Shown here: positions 46,970 through 57,969 of the stretch, one piece after another
Layout: the number at the start of each line of letters is the position of its first letter
How positions within the stretch are numbered: the first letter of the stretch is position 1
Assembly: GCA_029168955.1 (NCBI GenBank)
Contig: JAPDOI010001434.1
Location: 1-64,000 of the forward strand
Length of the DNA: 64,000 bases
Direction of reading: 5' to 3'
Source of the DNA: Aplectana chamaeleonis
Taxonomy: Eukaryota; Nematoda; Chromadorea; Rhabditida; Cosmocercidae
The notes under the pieces: model-generated
What the model saw: only the letters and a program-made list of their open reading frames with translations
Told to the model about the DNA's origin: nothing
Database searches by the model: none
Position numbers and translations under genes: made by a program

Positions 46970-47989
46970 TTGAGCAAGTTTCACAAGCTTTGAATTGTTT
47001 CTTTTCATCTCCCCCCCCCCCCCCCACAACACTAAATAGATCATTTCTGAAATTCCAGTTTGCGCTGGGATCACTCCTTAGCTAGAACTAGCGAAAATAG
47101 AGATCTTCTCTTCTTCTCCAAATCGTGATTTTTGTTATACATTCAGACAAACCAAGGCTGAGCGATTAGTTGAGGATTGCTTCATACCAAAATGGATGCA
47201 TTCATTCCCGCGATCTTGTTCAAGGCTGGAATCAATGTTCCCATGACAGGCAACGCGACATCTTTGTCCGCCATATCGACTTATGTTCGATATAGATGAA
47301 AACGTTGCGCCGCGTCGGTCGATGGCAGTGGGCCGAGTTCGCATTTCCATCGCGACTTCAGGCGATGACATGACATTAATGAGTATCGATCGGTACCGTC
47401 GATCTGTATTTAAAGCATGGCATCTAGGGACTTCTCTGTGAAGCTTCAACTCGAAATCGCAATGGATCAATATCATCTATGCGCGAGGCGATGAATTTAC
47501 AAACTGCGAATCGGTGACTGAATTCTTTGACAAAGCGGCTTGCTATGGTATTTCAGCCTGTCACGATTAAAATCCCAATTTGAGTGAAATTTTTTGATGC
47601 ATTGATGAGTTTTCGGCCTCGAACTTTCACAGCCACTCACTAAATATATCTCTTTGATAATCATTTGTTTAAGAGCTGTTCCGAGGAACTAGGATGGCGC
47701 ACTTGTTCGGAAAAGCCGTTTCCAATGGATATAATACCGCTTTATGTACTTCCAATGACGTTTTGAGATCTGTGTTTGTAGCTGCTGAAGACTTCTATGA
47801 ACAGGGTTTTGGCGAGTTTTCTAAAATGGGCAAAGGGGTTAGGGTACCCATCACGGACTTTTAAGGGGATCAGAAAAATTGTTTCGGATATGGCTTAAAA
47901 CTTTCTTCTGGGTTTTTTCGGGCTCCCTAATAGGAACCTGGGGCATGCTTCTCGACATTCTGAGGCTTAGTGTGAGTTACGGTAGCTAT
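46970..47989. other. Non-coding; homopolymer run and repeat fragments
   Basis: A run of 15 C lies at 47,011-47,025. Sequence around it (46,975-47,080) resembles the reverse complement of 44,375-44,470 (AATTGTTTC, CACAACACT, GCTGGGATCACTCC). 47,265-47,330 is a piece of the family also at 32.4 and 48.5 kb, and 47,810-47,980 is a diverged F1-like stretch. No gene seen. Confidence 0.5.
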
Positions 47990-48446
47990 CAGGGGTGTGC
48001 GTTAATGGAAAAAATTTTTTCGTTAACCGTTAATCGTTAATTTTTGAAAAAAAACCGCGTTAATCCGTTAATGCGTTAACACGTTAATTTTGCATTTCGT
48101 TAACAATTTTGAAAACATTGCCTGACCACCACGAAAATCGATAAATAACCAGACGTCCCAAAAAAACATGAAACACGTTCCATACCAGACACCGCAGTCC
48201 GTACACTCCAAACTTGGAAATCATCTTCACGGATTATTAATACTATCAGCCAGAATAATAAACGAATACTCTTCAAGAATAGGAATCCTGACATGCAAAA
48301 AAGCATAGATGGATGGAACATTAACAAAATAAAAATTAACGTGATTTTGGGACTTTTTCGTTAACCGTTAATCGTTAATTTTTGAAAAAAAACCGCGTTA
48401 ACCCGTTAGTGCGTTAACACGTTAACGTTATTAACGCACAGCCCTG
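47990..48446. mobile_element. Non-autonomous hAT-type element, 457 bp
   Basis: TIRs CAGGGGTGTGCGTTAAT and, inward from the right, CAGGGCTGTGCGTTAAT match at 16 of 17 bases. It is flanked by a perfect 8-bp duplication GTAGCTAT (47,982-47,989 and 48,447-48,454). CAGGG ends and 8-bp duplications are hallmarks of hAT transposons. Just inside each end is a direct repeat of about 80 bp rich in GTTAACGTTAAT-type motifs (48,018-48,100 and 48,354-48,438), likely transposase-binding subterminal repeats. No transposase gene. Confidence 0.92.
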
Positions 48447-48454
48447 GTAGCTAT

Positions 48455-50093
48455 TAAGCCATTTATGCAGGAATCATAATTGTCGCGACCGGCGACGCTA
48501 CGCAATGTTTGTCACGCATATCAACCGAAAACCGATACGCCTGGTATACACTATCGCTCGTCGCGAGAAATATGATCCCGGCCTTAGGCGGCATAACCTG
48601 CCTTGGTATTTCGAAAGTTGATGACTGAGCCCTAAATTCGCTTTCAGCACAGCAGACCACCACAAAGAAGTTTTGAGCCAAATCTGCGACATCGACCAAA
48701 CCACTGAATACCCACCGTAACCTGCCGCAGTCTATCCAAAATCGATAAATGGACCTCAAATTCGTCATAATCGCCCCAAATACCCTCTACACAGCCGTTT
48801 CGAGGCAAATCTATCGTAGCGTTTCGGAATTCATCAAGTTGCATTATGCCACGAGAAATCTCGATGAGTGGCTCCAAGCCAAACATGTCGTTATCTTAGA
48901 AAATAGCCAAACGGACCATGATTTCATATTCAGGACCCCAAACAACCCCCAGAAAAATTTCGAGCCTACTCCGAAACCATTTAACTGAACATCCTGAGAA
49001 TCGCCTGACGGGTGAACCCTTCCATTCGCATCCAAATGAGGAACCCCACCCCCATAACTCGGTTGAGAGAAGTCTTCAGCAGCTACAAACATAGATTTCA
49101 GAACGTCATAGGAAGTATGGTATTGATGAATATAGGCTCCCGTGTTTTTTCTGCTTTGATTTTTTTCATTTCTCTATTGTTAGTGCTTTCTTAAAGTGTA
49201 ATATAGCGTTCGAGAGTACAGTTCTTCCTCCATCTAATGCTTCTTGTAGCTTACAGTGAAACTTGACCTCTTCGCATTTTAAATAAAAATTAAATGTCCG
49301 GTCCAAGTAGTGAATATATTAAAACGTTTATATTCGCTTCGAATCAAAGCACCAAGTTGATTTTAATAGATTAATTATTTGACCCCTTCGAGGACTAGAT
49401 GATGTCATTAAAACAGGTTTGCGGAAATTATTGAATGAATTGAAATTCGCATTTTGGCGGAAACTTTTTGCGGGAATTTTTGCAGCTTCTTTTCTATGCG
49501 GACTTTGGGGCCCAAAACTTCACATATAAGTATCATCTGAAGTTCTCTATCTAAAAACACTTTGTGACTCATCCGCAGTTTTTTTTTCAGAAATCGATAA
49601 TTCTGCGCCACTTTGGCGACCCATGACGTTGCTTAGCCCTTCCCTATGATCTGGCCGCCCTTCTCACAGTTCGGCGCCACAAGACGACCACCATACCGAT
49701 GTCACCCACCAAATTATGGTTTTATTGTATTTCATTTCACTTCTCGTCATCGAAAATGATTCGAACCGACACTCGCACTACCATCTGCGAGAATGAGTGT
49801 ATCAACATTAATCTCACGGCCTAGTTAAAGGCTAACTCCTCATCGCCCAACCATCGCTGTGCGACTGGTGGTCTCCGCAGGAAAGATCCGCTCCGAAAGG
49901 CTAGCGAAGAGTCTGCAAAGCTCCTAACACTTAATTCGCTTAGAAGATGTGAGAGACGGCGCTAAAGAAACCAAACTCGTGCTGGCAAGTACGGCACCTT
50001 CCATGTAGCGGATGCCGCCACGCGGGTATTCTGGGAGTGTGGTTGCACACGTAGAGCGGTAGAATGATTTATTGAACAAATGATGCCCCTATA
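48455..50093. other. Non-coding; diverged repeat fragments
   Basis: 48,485-48,600 belongs to the family at 32.4 kb, in reverse. 48,680-49,020 is a diverged, inverted F1-like piece (CACCGTAACCTGCCGCAGT; CCCAAACAACCCCCAG). 49,021-50,093 contains nothing I can assign. A GGTTCGAATC box on the minus strand near 49,765 lacks the arms of a tRNA. Confidence 0.45.
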
Positions 50094-50938
50094 CAGTAGC
50101 GAACAAAAGTCTTCGGACAAGGCCTTTTCGCGAATAATACTTTATACATATCTTAGCATGGCCTAAGCGAAACTTGACGAAACTTTATTATGTTATGGGG
50201 CATCACAACTTTTGCTTTACACACACAAAATTGGTTTTTGAACATGCAGTTTTTAAATATGGAATGTATTTATGCTTTCGTGGTAATATTTAAAATTAGG
50301 ACCTTTTCCTCAAAACATGGCTATTAGAATTCTAAGCCCGCAGCATTATTGGCCATTACAAGGTCTTCGGAACCGTTGCATAACCTTGTTAAAAATTTCT
50401 CTATCGAATTTTTTTCAGGAATAAAGTCGAAATAAAATTAGGCAATATTGCACCCATTAAGTATCTCTCTTTGACGTTATCGAGAAAGAGCAAAATTCAT
50501 GTACCAGTTGTACTTGGTCAAAGCCTATGAAGCACATATTTTGGAATGGTTATGGGGCGAAAAATTTTATAGGGATGAACTTCTAAAAATGAACTCCAAC
50601 CTGTTCAATTTTCGGTCTTCAGAAAAATTCTGATAGAGACTATTTTTTCACAAGGTTCAGAAGATCTTCAAATAGTGAATAACTGCTACGGGTTTGGAAT
50701 TGTAAAATCCATATCTTGTGGGAATATTCCTAATTTAAAATAATACCGCGAAATGAAAAATTGATTCCATATTTAAAAACTGCACCTTTAAAACCTAGTC
50801 TTGTGTACGTATAAAGCAAGAGGTGTGATGCCCCATAACATACTGAAGTTTCATCAAGTTTCGTCAAGACCAAGCCAAGTTATGTATAAAAGCATTATCT
50901 TCGGAAAGGCCTTGTCCAAAGACTTTTGTTCGCTACGG
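50094..50938. mobile_element. Tc1/mariner-type non-autonomous element, 845 bp
   Basis: Ends C(A/C)GTAGCGAACAAAAGTCTT as inverted repeats, flanked by TA on both sides (50,092-50,093 and 50,939-50,940). The arms extend about 170 bp with moderate divergence (CGGACAAGGCC, TATACATA, GTTATGGGGCATCACA). TA duplication and the CAGT-type GAACAAAAGTC end fit Tc1/mariner. No transposase frame. Confidence 0.88.
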
Positions 50939-51045
50939 TATAGGGAAGCCAAGGCATAGAAATGAGATGTCCGATATCACTTCGTTATCCTGGATCATTC
51001 TTGCGTGGTGCCATACTGTAGTGGTAATCCACTACATTCCCGGCC

Positions 51046-52870
51046 TCACCGGGATGTTTCGGTTTGATTGTTGATGTTCGATGAGAGTTGTTTGGATGAA
51101 CTGCATAAACAGTTTTCTGTTGAGCGCAACGTTGTTAGGCAGGTTCCTCGAGGGCCAACAGCTTTAGAGTCCCGCATATCCTTTATAACCTTCTCAACTT
51201 GCGTCGTAGTGAACGCTTCCGCAGTGATCATAAGCGGGAGGCGGCCCAGCTCTCTTACTGTCACTCTGTTCTGCGGACCACGCTTTGCACTGATGATGAA
51301 AAAACACTTTTCCCGAGCGCATAAGCGGCTTCCTTTCCTGATTTGAATACACCGTTCTCGAATTCGACTGTGGAGACGGCAGCAGGCAAGCTCTTGCCCG
51401 AGAGCTTCCGCAAAACCTTACAAGCAGCTGCACTGTCCGTCTTAAAATCCAGGTGCCCAGTGAACTTTTCCCACTCTTCTTTCTTGTGCCTATCTAGATC
51501 CTTTCTGATCTCATTGTCAAGTACAGCTACGACGGGGTCCAGATGGTTGACAGCTCTCCTGGCATCTCTCGTTCTGATTTTGTCGAGGATTTCCCAGATT
51601 ACATTTGAATAGAATGTCTTGACGCGACCGATAGGAATATCCGCATTCATGGCCTTACGGCTTGCGTCAGAAAAATGGCACTCTTTCTTGTGCACGCTTC
51701 CATTCCAGGGATAATCTGCCGACAGGCGAAGCGCAACTTCACTGAACAGGCTCCAGTCTGCTCGGCCTAAATTAAGATAAGAACGTTGACGAACACCGAA
51801 ATAGGGAGCGAGAGAGTTGGAGAGATCGATATGGATAAAGACGGGGACATGGTCACTTGGCACAGTGGTTGAGGTGGACCATGAGCAAGAGTTAGAGAGG
51901 TTGGACGAGACAAGAGATTTGTCTGGGCTGGAAGATCGGCCGTTGGTAGGGAGGCGAGTGGGCTGATCATCGTTTAAGATGACCAGGTCACACTCCCCTG
52001 CCCATTCTTCGACGTCATTTCCTCTAGCGTCAGAATCAAAAGACGAACAAAAGGTGTGAGCATTAAAATCGCCCGCGAAGACAACCGAAGGTGAGAGGGA
52101 GCAGTCGTTTAGCTGCTTATGTAGAGGAATAGGATCGTAAGATGGGGGGCATGAGGTAGTGGGAGGAATATATATGTTGAAAAGAGAAAGGGGTGTTTTC
52201 AGAGGTATATGAACTGAAAGGTACTCGAGAGTACCGTCTGTGGGGGTGTTGGATATGAGGTGTGAGGGAAAAGAAGATAAAACAAAGGTTGAAACTCCTC
52301 CGCCAAGAGCTAACCTTGGAGCATGGAAGGCAGTGTAACCCGGGATATTAGGATGAGGACGGGTAAGTGATGGAGAGAGCTTGGTTTCTTGAACCATGAT
52401 CACGTCTGGATGGTAAGCACGTGCGAAAAGTGAGAGCTCAGAAAGTTTGGCACGAAGGCCATTAAGATTGATATGTATTTACAATGGAAAGGGGGCGATT
52501 GGAGGAGGAGGAATCAGAGTTGGAGGGTGAGGAGCACAAAACACAACGAAAACAAGAGTTATGATGCCTCTCAGAACTGAGACCCGAACAGGAGAGATGC
52601 ACCCACCTCTGACTTCCAAAGCATTGGACACTTTTCCCATTCCAGGTGACATCCTTCTTGCATGTGTCACATGGGTACTTTTTCTTCTGAGCGAGTCCAG
52701 GATTCCTCTCCACGCCGGCCCTTTGCAGGAGAATCCAAAGGAGAGCTGCGGCCGGCCAGCACCTCTAGCATGACAAAAACCCCCTTCGTGGAGGGGGTAT
52801 TGCCGGTTTGCACGGAGGCGATCTTCTTTCCTCCACACTGCCACGGCACGAACGTACGACATCTCGGCAG
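51046..52870 (-). pseudogene. Non-LTR retrotransposon relic: PHD-like finger, endonuclease, start of RT
   Basis: A frame at 52,713-52,462 has a PHD-like finger: CDTC, then VQC, then WVHLSC, then CFRCVLC, with one expected Cys replaced by Gln (GSQRW). After a frameshift, the endonuclease frame runs from INLNGLRAKLS (about 52,475) to 51,261 with QETK, AGDFNAH and PSDHVPVF. A third frame (51,264-51,046) has the beginning of RT (VEKVIKDMRDSKAVGP). The RT core and 3' end are missing. A zinc finger ahead of an APE endonuclease suggests a CR1/Jockey-like lineage, not RTE. It is dead and 3'-truncated. Confidence 0.8.
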
Positions 52871-53100
52871 CTGATGGCTTCCAAACGGTCGTTGTCTTTT
52901 CCTGTTACCAGGTAACCTAGTCTGGAAGGGATGAGGTATAGTCCAGAAGGAAGAATTTGTGTGGTGCGAGTACGTTGTGCAGCAAAGAGAAAAGGTCAGA
53001 GCACCCAAGAAGGATTTGATGGTGAATGCTATCTGGCCCCGGTTTGATGGATAGCTGTAGGCTAGTGTCATTTATGAAATGTTTGTCTTCTAAGCTTAGT

Positions 53101-54800
53101 TTATTGCGCTTCAGTGGTCCAGTTATTGTCGCTTTTTGTCACTGTGAATCGATGACGTGTTCCATGTGAGTCCCATAGCCGTACGCTTCTGATTTTGCAA
53201 GGTTTCACTATTGGTGTGTTTGATCCAAAGGTATTAAGAGCCAATGGATTGCTGTGAAGGTCTTCTAGCTGTAAGCGCTCGACTAATACATTGGTGATAA
53301 ACGAGCGGTCAGCATACGTGTCCAGCATGATGTGTACTTGTTCCAGTGCTTTGTTGGGCTTAGTACTTGACATTGTCCCGGTAGAGTGAAACCGTTCGAC
53401 TTGTTATCAGTAGACATCGTCATTTCATGAAATGATATTACATTTGCATGATTGCGAGAAGCTGAGTTGATTTCCGTTGGGTTCCTTTCAGGTTCTCGTC
53501 GAGATTTCGCTCAAGTGTAAATTTAGATTGTAGGGTCTCAGGCTCGATTTTGGCAAGATTAGGACATATTGATGTACGGTGACCATATCGTTTGCAGATT
53601 CGGCATGATCCTTTTCTGCAGTCCGAGAGCAAGTGATCTGGATTCCCACAAATTTGACACACGTTTCGTTGCCTCATGATGTTGATTCGTTTTTCCCTTG
53701 CAGGAATCTCGTTGCAATCTTTTGGCGAGTGATGTGGGCTGAAACGGTAAGAACAACCGAGGTTACGGAAATAGGATTATCTCTCGCTGGAATTGATGTT
53801 CTGAGCACATGTGCGTTGGTGCTGCAGTGGATCATTCTTTGCTGCGTCATATCGGTTTAGTTGACTGGAAATTTTGAGTTCAGCCTTTATGTAGTCTCTG
53901 GCGATGGATAGCATGATTGTGGTACTCCATCCGCTTCAAATTTCGTGCTTCCTTTTCTCCCGTGAAATGGGCTTCTGCACATCGACAGAGAATTTAAAGA
54001 GTAGATGATTTTCCAAGAAAAGATTATCGACGCCTTCTCCCTTGAGTTTTAGTTGGGACACGATAGAAGAAAGCTGCTCACAAAGGATTTCCTGATGTTC
54101 CCAGCGATCGCTGTGAGCTTCCCTTTGTTGAAGTTTGATAAGAAGTCGATTATTCAGTAATTCCTGGTCGCCGTATTTTTTTGAGGTGAGATATTACCTA
54201 ATCATAGTTGCATTCGATGACCTCAAATTGTCTCACAGATTCTTGCATTATCTTGGAGAGCGTCAAGTAAGGAGTTGAATTTTTATAAGTCGTCGATCTT
54301 TCTTGAGTGTATGCTGCGATCGAAGCATGTCCAGAATGTATCCCATTCCCAAATTTCACCGCAGAACTTGGGTACTGAAACCGGTGAAAGTTGTATTTCG
54401 GGTAAGGGCACTGCTTGCAGAGAGATGTACCTATTTGTTTCGACGAGGTCGTTTTGCAGCATTTTCAGCTTTGTAATTTCCTTGACTGCTTCGTCGAGAA
54501 TGTCATGAGCATTTTCCGAAACTGCAAATACTCTGTCGGGAATATCTTGTGTGGTGTCCGCATTGATGTTGTCTGCCGCTGTGCTGTACTTGCTCAGTGC
54601 CTCTTCAACTCGGTTGGCTTCGGTTTCTGTCGCATGCACTGCATTGCGGATTGTCCGTCTCTTGTACTCCATTAACGATTATCTGAGTCTACATGCATTT
54701 CAAGAAGGTCTTTCCCATCTTCTAGTTGTGTCGCTAGGCGATTTAGTGCTCTCGTTAGAAGGCCTTGTCGTGAGGAGAGTGACGAGGTCATGTCGTGGCG
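53101..54800 (-). pseudogene. BEL/Pao LTR-retrotransposon gag and protease relic
   Basis: Read on minus from about 54,795 (LSSRQGLLTRALNRL). 54,672-54,283 continues as gag with PEIQL..VPKFCGEIWEWDTFW, the signature of the BEL/Pao gag domain (DUF1759). Decayed, frameshifted sequence then holds EQLSSIVSQLKLKGEGVDN (about 54,050). 53,677-53,438 has two CCHC knuckles (CQICGNPDHLLSDC, CRICKRYGHRTSIC), and 53,373-53,101 an aspartic-protease-like stretch in which the expected D-T-G-A is D-T-Y-A. No RT or LTRs. The LINE relic starts shortly after, so it probably inserted here. Confidence 0.8.
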
Positions 54801-54849
54801 ATGTACCTGAAGCGACAGATAGCGGAAGTCAAGCTGAACCAACGTGCTT

Positions 54850-55604
54850 CTGGTGTGACTTCCTGCTTGCTTGATCGTCGGTGTCACCAGCTGCAGAAGG
54901 TGATGCTCCAACATTTCCTTATACTCATCTGAGTCCATGCGACAGGATACGAAGACAAGGTCGAGCGTGTTCTCGCAACTAAATGCCCCCCACACCATAA
55001 AAGAGCCACCGCCGAAGTTCCGCCTACTGAAGTACCTGGGTTCCTTCCTTAGGTCACGCCAGTAGGACCTCACACCATCAGGGCCATCCAAGTTGAACTT
55101 CTTTTCGTCTGAGAAGACCACCTGAACACCATAAATCAACTTCTCGTTAACATAAGCTGAGCTGACCTTTACTCTATCTACGGCCTCACCTTATCCCAAT
55201 CGGTCGCCATGTTCTCTCGTGCGAAACGAAGACGAGCGGTCCTGTGGGAACTGGTGAGGTAAGGAGCCTACTGCATTCTCTCTCTCACAATGTTTCCGTC
55301 GCGTTTAAAAGCCCTCCAGACGGTAGACTTCGATACAGGCAATCTCAATTCCGCACGGACTTGATTTACACTAGCGTGTTGTTGGATAATCGCTTGCAAA
55401 TCTGGGGTTCGTCCCTTCGGGAGAGCTTCCGCACACGTCCTCAAGATAATTGTGTTCGTAAGCGTCTTTATCTTTCAAATAAGTGTAAACGACGCCAGGG
55501 CTTCTTTCAATTTGGGCGGCGATATGACGTGGCCCCAAGCCGGCATCTTTGAGGGCTCTGATCTGAGCTTTCTTCATAGTAGAGAGTCGACAGCCGCGCG
55601 CCAT
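54850..55604 (-). pseudogene. Tc3-like transposase relic
   Basis: 55,604-55,371 encodes the N-terminal DNA-binding part (helix-turn-helix around KAQIRALKDAGLGPRHIAAQI). After frame breaks, 55,139-54,850 holds the front of the catalytic domain: VVFSDEKKFNLDGPDG with the first catalytic Asp, then RNFGGGSFMVWGAFS and LVFVSCRMDSDEY. The second and third catalytic acidic residues are absent because sequence switches to the BEL/Pao gag at about 54,800-54,850. Strong similarity to nematode Tc3 transposase. Its 5' flank joins the inverted module at a TA (about 55,640), a plausible Tc3 insertion point. Confidence 0.85.
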
Positions 55605-55640
55605 ATTGAGAAAAGAAATGCCTCGTCATTCTCGACTCAC

Positions 55641-55674
55641 CTATATAGTAGAGTGAGGACTTTTTGAAAAGAGA
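55641..55674. repeat. Outer edge of the inverted module (left)
   Basis: TAGAGTGAGGACTTTTTG corresponds to AAAAAGTCCTCACTCTA at 63,727-63,745. Beyond this TA the two copies diverge: Tc3-like sequence here, minisatellite on the right. Confidence 0.7.
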
Positions 55675-55873
55675 CCGAACGAACGAATATCGAATAAATT
55701 CGTTCATTTTTCATTCCGAACGAACAAATTTCGAATAAATTCGTTCATTCTTTATTTCGAACGAACGAATTTCGAACAAACTCGTTCATTTTTCATCCCG
55801 AACGAACGAATTTCGAATAAAATCGTTCATTTTTTATTCCGAACGAACGAATATTCGAAACTCGAATATTCGA
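55675..55873 (-). repeat. 41-bp ATTCGTTCGTTCG minisatellite, 4-5 copies
   Basis: Units of GAACGAACGAATTTCGAATA plus AATTCGTTCATTTTTTATTCC. Same repeat as 63,237-63,718 but inverted and shorter (4-5 against 11 units), so copy number changed after the module was duplicated. Confidence 0.9.
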
Positions 55874-56312
55874 ATGACGAATAATTTAAGCATCCATAGC
55901 AATATCGCGCATCTACGAAATGAGTTGAACAAGTTGAATTCTTCTTCTAGAGCTTTATTTCCACCTACAATTGAAATTAATGAGGCACGACTCATCTCTA
56001 AACCTGTATGGGCTACAACGCAAAGAATGCTATCGTCCATTTTTGGATGAGGGATCGCCGCGGGAAAAATTGCGCGCGAGAAAACGAAGGGAGAGTGGCT
56101 ATTGATCGAGCCATTTTTCCCGCCAAGCAGCGTCGCGGCGATCCCTCATCCAGTGATGGACGATACATAATCAACTTTTCCGCTCTAACTTAGCCTAAGG
56201 AGCTCATTCGAGGTGCCTATTTGACTTTGCTTGCCCCATAAGCCAGCCAGCTCGGTGGAGCCGAGCTCCATAGTTATCTCCATAGGGTGCTCTCGCCTCT
56301 ATCCTACTATAT
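55874..56312 (-). repeat. Left arm of a large inverted module
   Basis: Reverse complement of 62,937-63,236: AAATTATTCGTCATTCG, TTCAACTTGTT, AAGCTCTA, GATGAGTCGTGCC, GGCTTATGGGGCA and GGAGATAACTATGGAGCT are shared. It differs mainly by an inserted 131-bp MITE (56,033-56,163) absent on the right. Possibly the terminal part of a large TIR element; no coding sequence. Confidence 0.85.
56033..56163. mobile_element. TA-type MITE, 131 bp, with a matching empty site
   Basis: TIRs of about 30 bp (TCGTCCAT..TGGATGAGGGA then TCGCCGCG). It is bounded by TA at 56,031-56,032 and 56,164-56,165. The right-arm copy of the same sequence (near 63,075 on minus) runs AGAATGCTA straight into CAAAATCAACTTTT, i.e. 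one TA and no insert, an unoccupied target. TA duplication indicates Tc1/mariner-type mobilisation. Confidence 0.92.
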
Positions 56313-56328
56313 ATATTTTGGTAAATTT

Positions 56329-56366
56329 GTGTGTGCGTGTGTGTGTGTATGTATGTCTGCGTTTCT
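56329..56366 (+). repeat. GT-rich microsatellite
   Basis: TGTGTGTGCGTGTGTGTGTG followed by TATGTATGTCTG. Spacer between the left arm and the next minisatellite. Confidence 0.85.
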
Positions 56367-56427
56367 CTGTGTGTTTGTTTGACCGTTTATTCGGCTTGAC
56401 TTTCAAGACGGGCTACCTTACGGGTAC

Positions 56428-56889
56428 GGGCTCAAGAGCGCGCAGAACGCCGTGGAAAGTGTGCGGGACCCAAGTTGGAGTGGGCAGGACGCCGTAGAAA
56501 ATGTGCGGGACCCAAATGCGATTGCGCCGGACACCGAAGAAAGTGTGCGGGACCCAAGGTAGAGTGCGCCGGATGCCGTAGAAAGTGTGCGGGACCCGAG
56601 TGGAAGTGCGCAGGACGCCGTAGAAAGTTTGTGGGACCCAAATGCGATTGCGCCGGACACCGAAGAAAGTGTGCGGGACCCAAGTGGAAGTGCGCAGGAC
56701 GCCGTAGAAAGTGCGCGGGACCCAAGGTAGAGTGCGCCGGACGCCGTAGAAAGTTTGCAGGACCTAAGTGGGAGTGCGCAGGACGCCGTAGACAGTGTGC
56801 GGGACCCGAGTGGAAGTGCGCAGGGCGCCGTAGAAAGTTTGTGGGACACAAATGCGATTGCGCCGGACGCCGAAGAAAGTGTGCGGGAT
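56428..56889 (+). repeat. 42-bp GCCGTAGAAAGTGTGCGGGAC minisatellite, 11 copies
   Basis: Eleven units with core CGTAGAAAGTGTGCGGGACC and a variable tail (AAGTGGAAG, AAATGCGAT, AAGGTAGAG, GAGTGGAAG). Tail types recur in order, so blocks of units were duplicated. A 225-codon frame (56,475-57,152) reads through this and the next array because both units are 42 bp; other frames are open too, so I do not call a protein. Two diverged units recur at 63,740-63,812. Confidence 0.92.
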
Positions 56890-56890
56890 C

Positions 56891-57165
56891 GCAAAAGGTG
56901 AAAATTCGAACATTATTCGAATTCGACTATTCGCAAAAGGTGAAAATTCGAACATTATTCGAATTCGACTATTCGGGAAAGGTGAATATTCGAATATTAT
57001 TCGAATTCGACTATTCGGGAAAGGTGAATATTCGAATAATATTCGAATTCGACTATTCGAGAAAGGTGAATATTCGAATATTATTCGAATTCGACTATTC
57101 GGGAAAGATGAATATTCGAATATTATTCGAATTCGATTATTCGCCGAGGTGAATATTCGAACGTT
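56891..57165 (+). repeat. 42-bp ATTCGAATTCGACTATTCG minisatellite, 6-7 copies
   Basis: Units GAATTCGACTATTCGGGAAA then GGTGAATATTCGAATATTATTC, directly following the GC-rich array without a spacer. Early units read GCAAAAGGTGAAAATTCGAA. Confidence 0.9.
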
Positions 57166-57216
57166 ATTCCAATTTGAATACCCGAGCTGGTTTAACAAAA
57201 AATATGAAAATCAGCT

Positions 57217-57459
57217 CTAATGTATGAAGAAATCGACATACCTTTCAAGACTGAATCCATTTTCTTCACTACTCCATTGTTCCATTTTTCCGAACGCAAG
57301 AGCTAAATTTTTCCCCACACCGTCTGATAAGGCTACTAGGGCGGTTCTAGCAGGGGGAGCCACATGGCAATCAAACTTGGCCACTCCCATTTTTCCATGC
57401 CGCTGGGCAATGATAACACCAATCATAGCTTCGTTGGGTGGAGCCATGTACTCCACCAA
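57217..57459 (-). CDS. Unrecognised ORF, 80 codons
   Basis: Open from 57,459 to the TAG at 57,217 in non-repetitive sequence. It has a protein-like stretch (KMGVAKFDCHVAPPARTALV, then FGKMEQWSSEENGFSLERY). It could be the last exon of a host gene, but no family is recognised, no clear acceptor was established and a 99-codon frame overlaps on plus. Confidence 0.3.
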   Translation of the reverse strand: MVEYMAPPNEAMIGVIIAQRHGKMGVAKFDCHVAPPARTALVALSDGVGKNLALAFGKMEQWSSEENGFSLERYVDFFIH

Positions 57460-57969
57460 CCCTCACCTCTGGGCAGGTGATGAGGGAACCTCCATCATTG
57501 GGAAAACCGGTGACAACCGTTGAAACGCCCCGAGGCACAGGAGGAGATGGGAATACGTGGGGGTGGGGTTTATCCCTCCGTTGACCAATCACCCACGTCC
57601 TAAGGGGTGGAGAGACGTCTGTCGATTGGCCGACGGAGCAATAAACTCCGCCCCGTACTCCGATCTCCCCCCAGTACGCGCCCCGAAAAAGAATGAAAGT
57701 CACCCAACACTCATGCAAGTCATTTTCAAGATTGGATGGGTGTCACTGCCGGTTTTTCGTCCATACCTTTTTTGTGCTTGGAGATAGAATTCTGCGTCAA
57801 CTTGTGCTTCCAGTTTGGAAAAAATATTCTCGATCCTTCAGCCTAATTCATTTTACGAAACACCGGTTTCTCGCCTATAACTCTTTAACCTGGTGAGGGT
57901 TGTTTTTGAAATCTACGTAAAATTCTGCGTCGAATGATATATCGGATTCCTAATTTTGCTCGTTCCATA
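57460..57969. other. No recognisable gene
   Basis: Contains a GC-rich part (57,520-57,690) and AT-rich remainder. Short overlapping frames on both strands only. Confidence 0.4.

Noticed and set aside
49740..49830. Possible tRNA on minus (GGTTCGAATC box)
   Set aside because: The T-arm stem does not pair and no acceptor stem or anticodon arm fits.
56418..56894. Minus-strand ORFs of 139 and 158 codons (repeats like ALPLGSRTLSTASC)
   Set aside because: Antisense readings of the 42-bp GC-rich minisatellite.
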